Source: Tranquillimonas rosea
GTDB taxonomy: Bacteria > Pseudomonadota > Alphaproteobacteria > Rhodobacterales > Rhodobacteraceae
Assembly: GCF_900111315.1 (NCBI RefSeq)
Contig: NZ_FOGU01000002.1
Span: 1-64,000, forward strand
DNA length: 64,000 nucleotides
Reading direction: 5' to 3'
Of the stretch, positions 61,485 to 64,000 are shown one piece after another (position 1 is the stretch's first letter; each line of letters begins with the position of its first letter). The notes under the pieces were generated by a model. That model saw nothing but the letters and a program-made list of their open reading frames with translations. It was not told the DNA's origin and made no database searches. The position numbers and the translations under genes were made by a program.

Positions 61485-62408
61485 CTATCCCCAAGGCGCG
61501 GGGTCGTCCGGCATGGCCCGACCAAATACGTTCTCGCGGTGCCAGCGCAGGTTCTCCGGGTGCGGCGCGTTCCGTGCGTCCTCGGGGCTGACCAGCTTGC
61601 CGTCGGGCGCCAGAAGCCGCCCCACGACGTCGCCGGGCACCTTGTTGTGCGACACGAGGATCGTCTCGCAGTCGTCGGCCACGGAGATCAGGCCCCGGTC
61701 GAACATCCAGTGCAATGTGCCCGACAGCGCCAGACCGTTGCGCACCGAGTCGCTCCCCTGGCTCTCGACGGGCCGGATGTGTGCCGCCTGCACTTCGGGC
61801 CGCCCGCCGCCGTTGCGCAGCATCAGGCCGGACATGGCGCAGCGGTAGCCATAGGCCGCGCGCACTTTCCGGCGGAAGGCGACATCGCGGTAGGGCCTTC
61901 GGGTGAGCCGCTCGAGCACCGGGCGCTCGAAGCGTTCGGCCCCCTCGGCAAGCTCGGCCGGGTGCGGGTCGTAGCGCGTCGCCTCGATCCGCTCCAACTC
62001 CTGTGGCAGACCGAAATCGACGATGCGGGCGAAGTCCGCTTCCGGCAACCGCCTCACGGCCAGCTGCACGGCGCCACCCTTCTTCGGCGTTCCGTCCGGT
62101 TCGGTCAGGGACGCCTCCATCGGCCGACCCTCCACCAACCGCGGCACCTCACGGTCGAACGGAAGGAAGCTCCCGGGTTCGATCATGGCGAGGAACCGCC
62201 CCTCGACGCCCGGCTTCGGGATCACCCGTTCGATCTTCGCCACCGCGAAATAGCCGCGCGGCCCGGCCTTGATCGGCTCGTAGTAGACGATCCAGTCGCC
62301 CACGGCCTCTTCGACCGCCTTCAGGTAGGCGCGCGGGAAGTCATAGACGACGTCCGGCTCATCCTCGTAGATCGAGTCGGCCTTGTGCAGGAGGACCAGC
62401 TTCGCCAT
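61485..62408 (-). CDS. HNH endonuclease with N-terminal PUA-like region
   Basis: A 307-residue protein. The C-terminal HNH_2-type domain contains AYGYRCAMSGLML, VQAAHIRPVESQGSDSVRNGLALSGTLHWMFDRGLI, with the metal/catalytic His and Asn. The N-terminal 130 residues (YEDEPDVVYDFPRAYL, GDWIVYYEPIKAGPRGYFAVAKIERV) resemble EVE/PUA-like modified-base readers. Together this suggests a modification-dependent (type IV) restriction nuclease. No methylase is nearby. An IS remnant lies just downstream. Confidence 0.72.
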   Translation of the reverse strand: MAKLVLLHKADSIYEDEPDVVYDFPRAYLKAVEEAVGDWIVYYEPIKAGPRGYFAVAKIERVIPKPGVEGRFLAMIEPGSFLPFDREVPRLVEGRPMEASLTEPDGTPKKGGAVQLAVRRLPEADFARIVDFGLPQELERIEATRYDPHPAELAEGAERFERPVLERLTRRPYRDVAFRRKVRAAYGYRCAMSGLMLRNGGGRPEVQAAHIRPVESQGSDSVRNGLALSGTLHWMFDRGLISVADDCETILVSHNKVPGDVVGRLLAPDGKLVSPEDARNAPHPENLRWHRENVFGRAMPDDPAPWG

Positions 62409-62671
62409 GCCCCCAGGAAAGCCGTAATTGACGGAAACGCAAAGGTTTTCTGCTCAGGGACTGCCTGCATGGCGCGATACGGATATTGGGCGCACGCCAT
62501 CGCGCCGCAATGGATCAAAAGGGCTGGGACGCTGCGATTATTGACCGGGCAGCATTCCCTGCTCCCTGGACGATCCTGGAACGGCCCGGTCCGACCGCGA
62601 CCATTCCTGGCGAGAGGGGGCACTGCACTTATCGGTTCATCTGGAGTCTTCGACCGAACCGGGCCGCGGTG

Positions 62672-63490
62672 TCAGTCGCCCAGCTTGGCGTGCACCTCGT
62701 CGAGGTCGATCTCGCCCGTCGGCATCTTGTTCGCGGGGTTCTCGAAGTCGTAGCGGAACAGCTGGAAGTCGCGGTGAAAGACCTCGAACATCAGGTGCAT
62801 CGACAGGTCGTCGAAATACGCCTCGACCGGGTGGGCCCGCTTGGGTCCGTGCCCCTCGCTCTCGTTGAACCGCGGGATCGCCGAGAGGTCGACGTCATGG
62901 GGCAGGTCGGCGGCGTCCAGGACGCCCTGCATGCCCTCGTCGAACGCCTCGGTCCAGACGATCCCGTCGTAGCGGCCGCCGTTGGCGATGAAGGTCGAGA
63001 CGTGGCCCGACATGGCCGACCAGTGGATGTCGGGGTCCATCGGCTTGCGCCAGCGGATCGTGTCGCGGACGAACAGCAGGAAGCGCCGGAACGAGCGGAT
63101 CTGGTCGAATTCCTCCCTGCCGTCGGGGCCGCCGACCTCGATCCCGTATTTCTGGATCAGCAGCGGCACGAGGTTGCCGCGGTAGCGGCGCCCGTTGCGC
63201 TGGATGCCGCAGATCTTGTCGAAGAACGACGACAGGATCCGGGTATAGGGATTGCGCACGCAAGTGAAGGCCGGCGCCCGCCGGCCTGTCGCGACCGCGG
63301 CGATGCGGGGCTGCGAGCGCTCGAACGCCCATTTGTGCAGGCCCTCGGTCGCGTCGTGGATGTCGCCGTCGTAGAACCGGCCGTGATCGCCGTAGTACAT
63401 GATCTGGCCGATGGTCGAGCAGGCGCATTTGGGCACGACGCGGTAGACCAGCGTCTCGCTTTCGGTCATCCATGTGCCGGGAAAACCCAT
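62672..63490 (-). CDS. sulfotransferase family protein
   Basis: A 272-residue enzyme that probably transfers sulfate from PAPS to a glycan. The 5'-phosphosulfate loop VVPKCACSTIGQIM is near the N terminus, followed by CVRNPYTRILSSFFDK, the 3'-phosphate-binding-like motif. ATG 63490 is favoured (GGAGG 10 bases upstream); an in-frame GTG at 63523 is possible. It is divergent from a GT14 glycosyltransferase gene. Confidence 0.82.
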   Translation of the reverse strand: MGFPGTWMTESETLVYRVVPKCACSTIGQIMYYGDHGRFYDGDIHDATEGLHKWAFERSQPRIAAVATGRRAPAFTCVRNPYTRILSSFFDKICGIQRNGRRYRGNLVPLLIQKYGIEVGGPDGREEFDQIRSFRRFLLFVRDTIRWRKPMDPDIHWSAMSGHVSTFIANGGRYDGIVWTEAFDEGMQGVLDAADLPHDVDLSAIPRFNESEGHGPKRAHPVEAYFDDLSMHLMFEVFHRDFQLFRYDFENPANKMPTGEIDLDEVHAKLGD

Positions 63491-63632
63491 CGTCGGCTTG
63501 CCTCCCTCGCGCGGCCGGATCACACTGCCCTAAGCGCAAACTGCTGGAAAGCCAATCATTTCATCGTCCCCCGGTGCCGTGGCCGGCTGGGACACGTCCC
63601 AGTCACCGCCCGTCGCCCGGATCGTTCCCGCA

Positions 63633-64000
63633 ATGGCAAAGATCGCCTTCATACTGCTCTGCCACAAGGACCCCGAGGCGATCATCGCGCAGGCGCGGCG
63701 GCTGACGGCTGTGGGCGACTGCATGGCGATCCATTTCGACGCCCGCGCGCCGAAGGCGGACTTTGCCCGCATCCGCGCCGCGCTTGCCGACAACCCGAAC
63801 GTGACCTTCGCGCGCCGGCGCCTGCGCTGCGGCTGGGGCGAGTGGAGTCTCGTCGCCGCGACGCTGCAGGCGGTCGAGGCCGCGCTCGACGCGTTCCCGC
63901 GGGCGACGCATTTCTACATGCTTTCGGGCGACTGCATGGCGATCAAGTCGGCGGAATACGCCCATGCGTGCCTCGATGCCGACGATGCCGATCACATCGA
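63633..64000 (+). CDS. GT14 beta-1,6-N-acetylglucosaminyltransferase-like enzyme (3' partial)
   Basis: First 122 codons of a glycosyltransferase cut by the window edge. MAKIAFILLCHKDPEAIIAQ, FDARAPKADFARI, RRLRCGWGEWSLVAATLQAVEAAL and FYMLSGDCMAIKS are characteristic of the core-2/I-branching (GT14) family. Together with the divergent sulfotransferase it suggests synthesis of a sulfated surface glycan. ATG 63633. Confidence 0.8.
   Translation, partial: MAKIAFILLCHKDPEAIIAQARRLTAVGDCMAIHFDARAPKADFARIRAALADNPNVTFARRRLRCGWGEWSLVAATLQAVEAALDAFPRATHFYMLSGDCMAIKSAEYAHACLDADDADHI

Overview
The window is a stretch of GC-rich, densely coding chromosome from an alphaproteobacterium, most likely a Rhodobacterales member (Roseobacter or Paracoccaceae type). 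The evidence is the F0 ATP synthase cluster atpI-atpB-atpE-b'-b separated from F1, a mipZ division-positioning gene, the order ffh / GNAT / chorismate mutase / rpsP / rimM / trmD / rplS / rpmE, a SoeABC-type sulfite dehydrogenase, and the sulfotransferase / GT14 glycosyltransferase pair at the right edge. It looks like ordinary chromosome with accessory catabolic blocks. I see no prophage, CRISPR array, tRNA or rRNA, and only one decayed insertion-sequence remnant.

Layout. 1-6743: myo-inositol catabolism operon iolC(partial)-iolD-iolE-small membrane protein-iolB-iolG. 6869-10280: an L,D-transpeptidase, a CxxC microprotein, a winged-helix/TPR regulator and a TauE/SafE exporter. 10439-16109: sugar block with transketolase, xylulokinase, SorC-type regulator and a periplasmic sugar-binding protein that lacks its ABC permease and ATPase here. 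16280-20325: 2-TM ion channel, hemerythrin, ExoD and Tex. 20373-23502 (minus): cyanase, fused PP2C phosphatase/Ser-Thr kinase and formate/nitrite transporter. 24125-25259: lipoprotein cytochrome c with an FNR-like box, and a secreted HExxH protein. 25499-31780: a melibiose/galactose operon (GH36 alpha-galactosidase, SDR dehydrogenase, DgoK, DgoA, lactonase, mutarotase), i.e. the De Ley-Doudoroff route minus its dehydratase. 31787-40466 (minus): SoeCBA, DEAD-box helicase, taurine-pyruvate-type aminotransferase, LysR regulator. 40820-44558: orphan ParA ATPase, cold-shock protein, two exported or membrane proteins, mipZ. 44743-50313 (minus): parS-like palindromes, then the ribosomal/SRP operon. 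50731-52869: two small exported proteins around a LysR gene, then ArsR. 53079-55811: F0 operon. 55879-64000: GntR, OmpA-like lipoprotein, Ada-like methyltransferase, endonuclease III, DUF7282-like protein, EamA transporter, IS3 remnant, HNH endonuclease, sulfotransferase, partial GT14.

How the genes fit together. Several blocks are self-contained carbon-use modules (inositol, a pentulose sugar, galactosides). They sit beside sulfur and nitrogen modules: aminotransferase plus SoeABC plus a TauE exporter suggest sulfonate sulfur oxidation, and cyanase plus the FNT channel suggest cyanate/nitrite use. This fits a marine heterotroph. The most notable non-coding signals are two parS-like palindromes beside mipZ, a two-copy hairpin repeat with a compensatory base-pair change, candidate SorC operators shared by two promoters, and an FNR-like box before the cytochrome gene. 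No completely new system is evident. The best candidates for closer work are the kinase/phosphatase-FNT-cyanase operon, the sugar dehydrogenase with an altered catalytic motif, the HNH protein with an uncharacterised N-terminal domain, and the parS-like sites.
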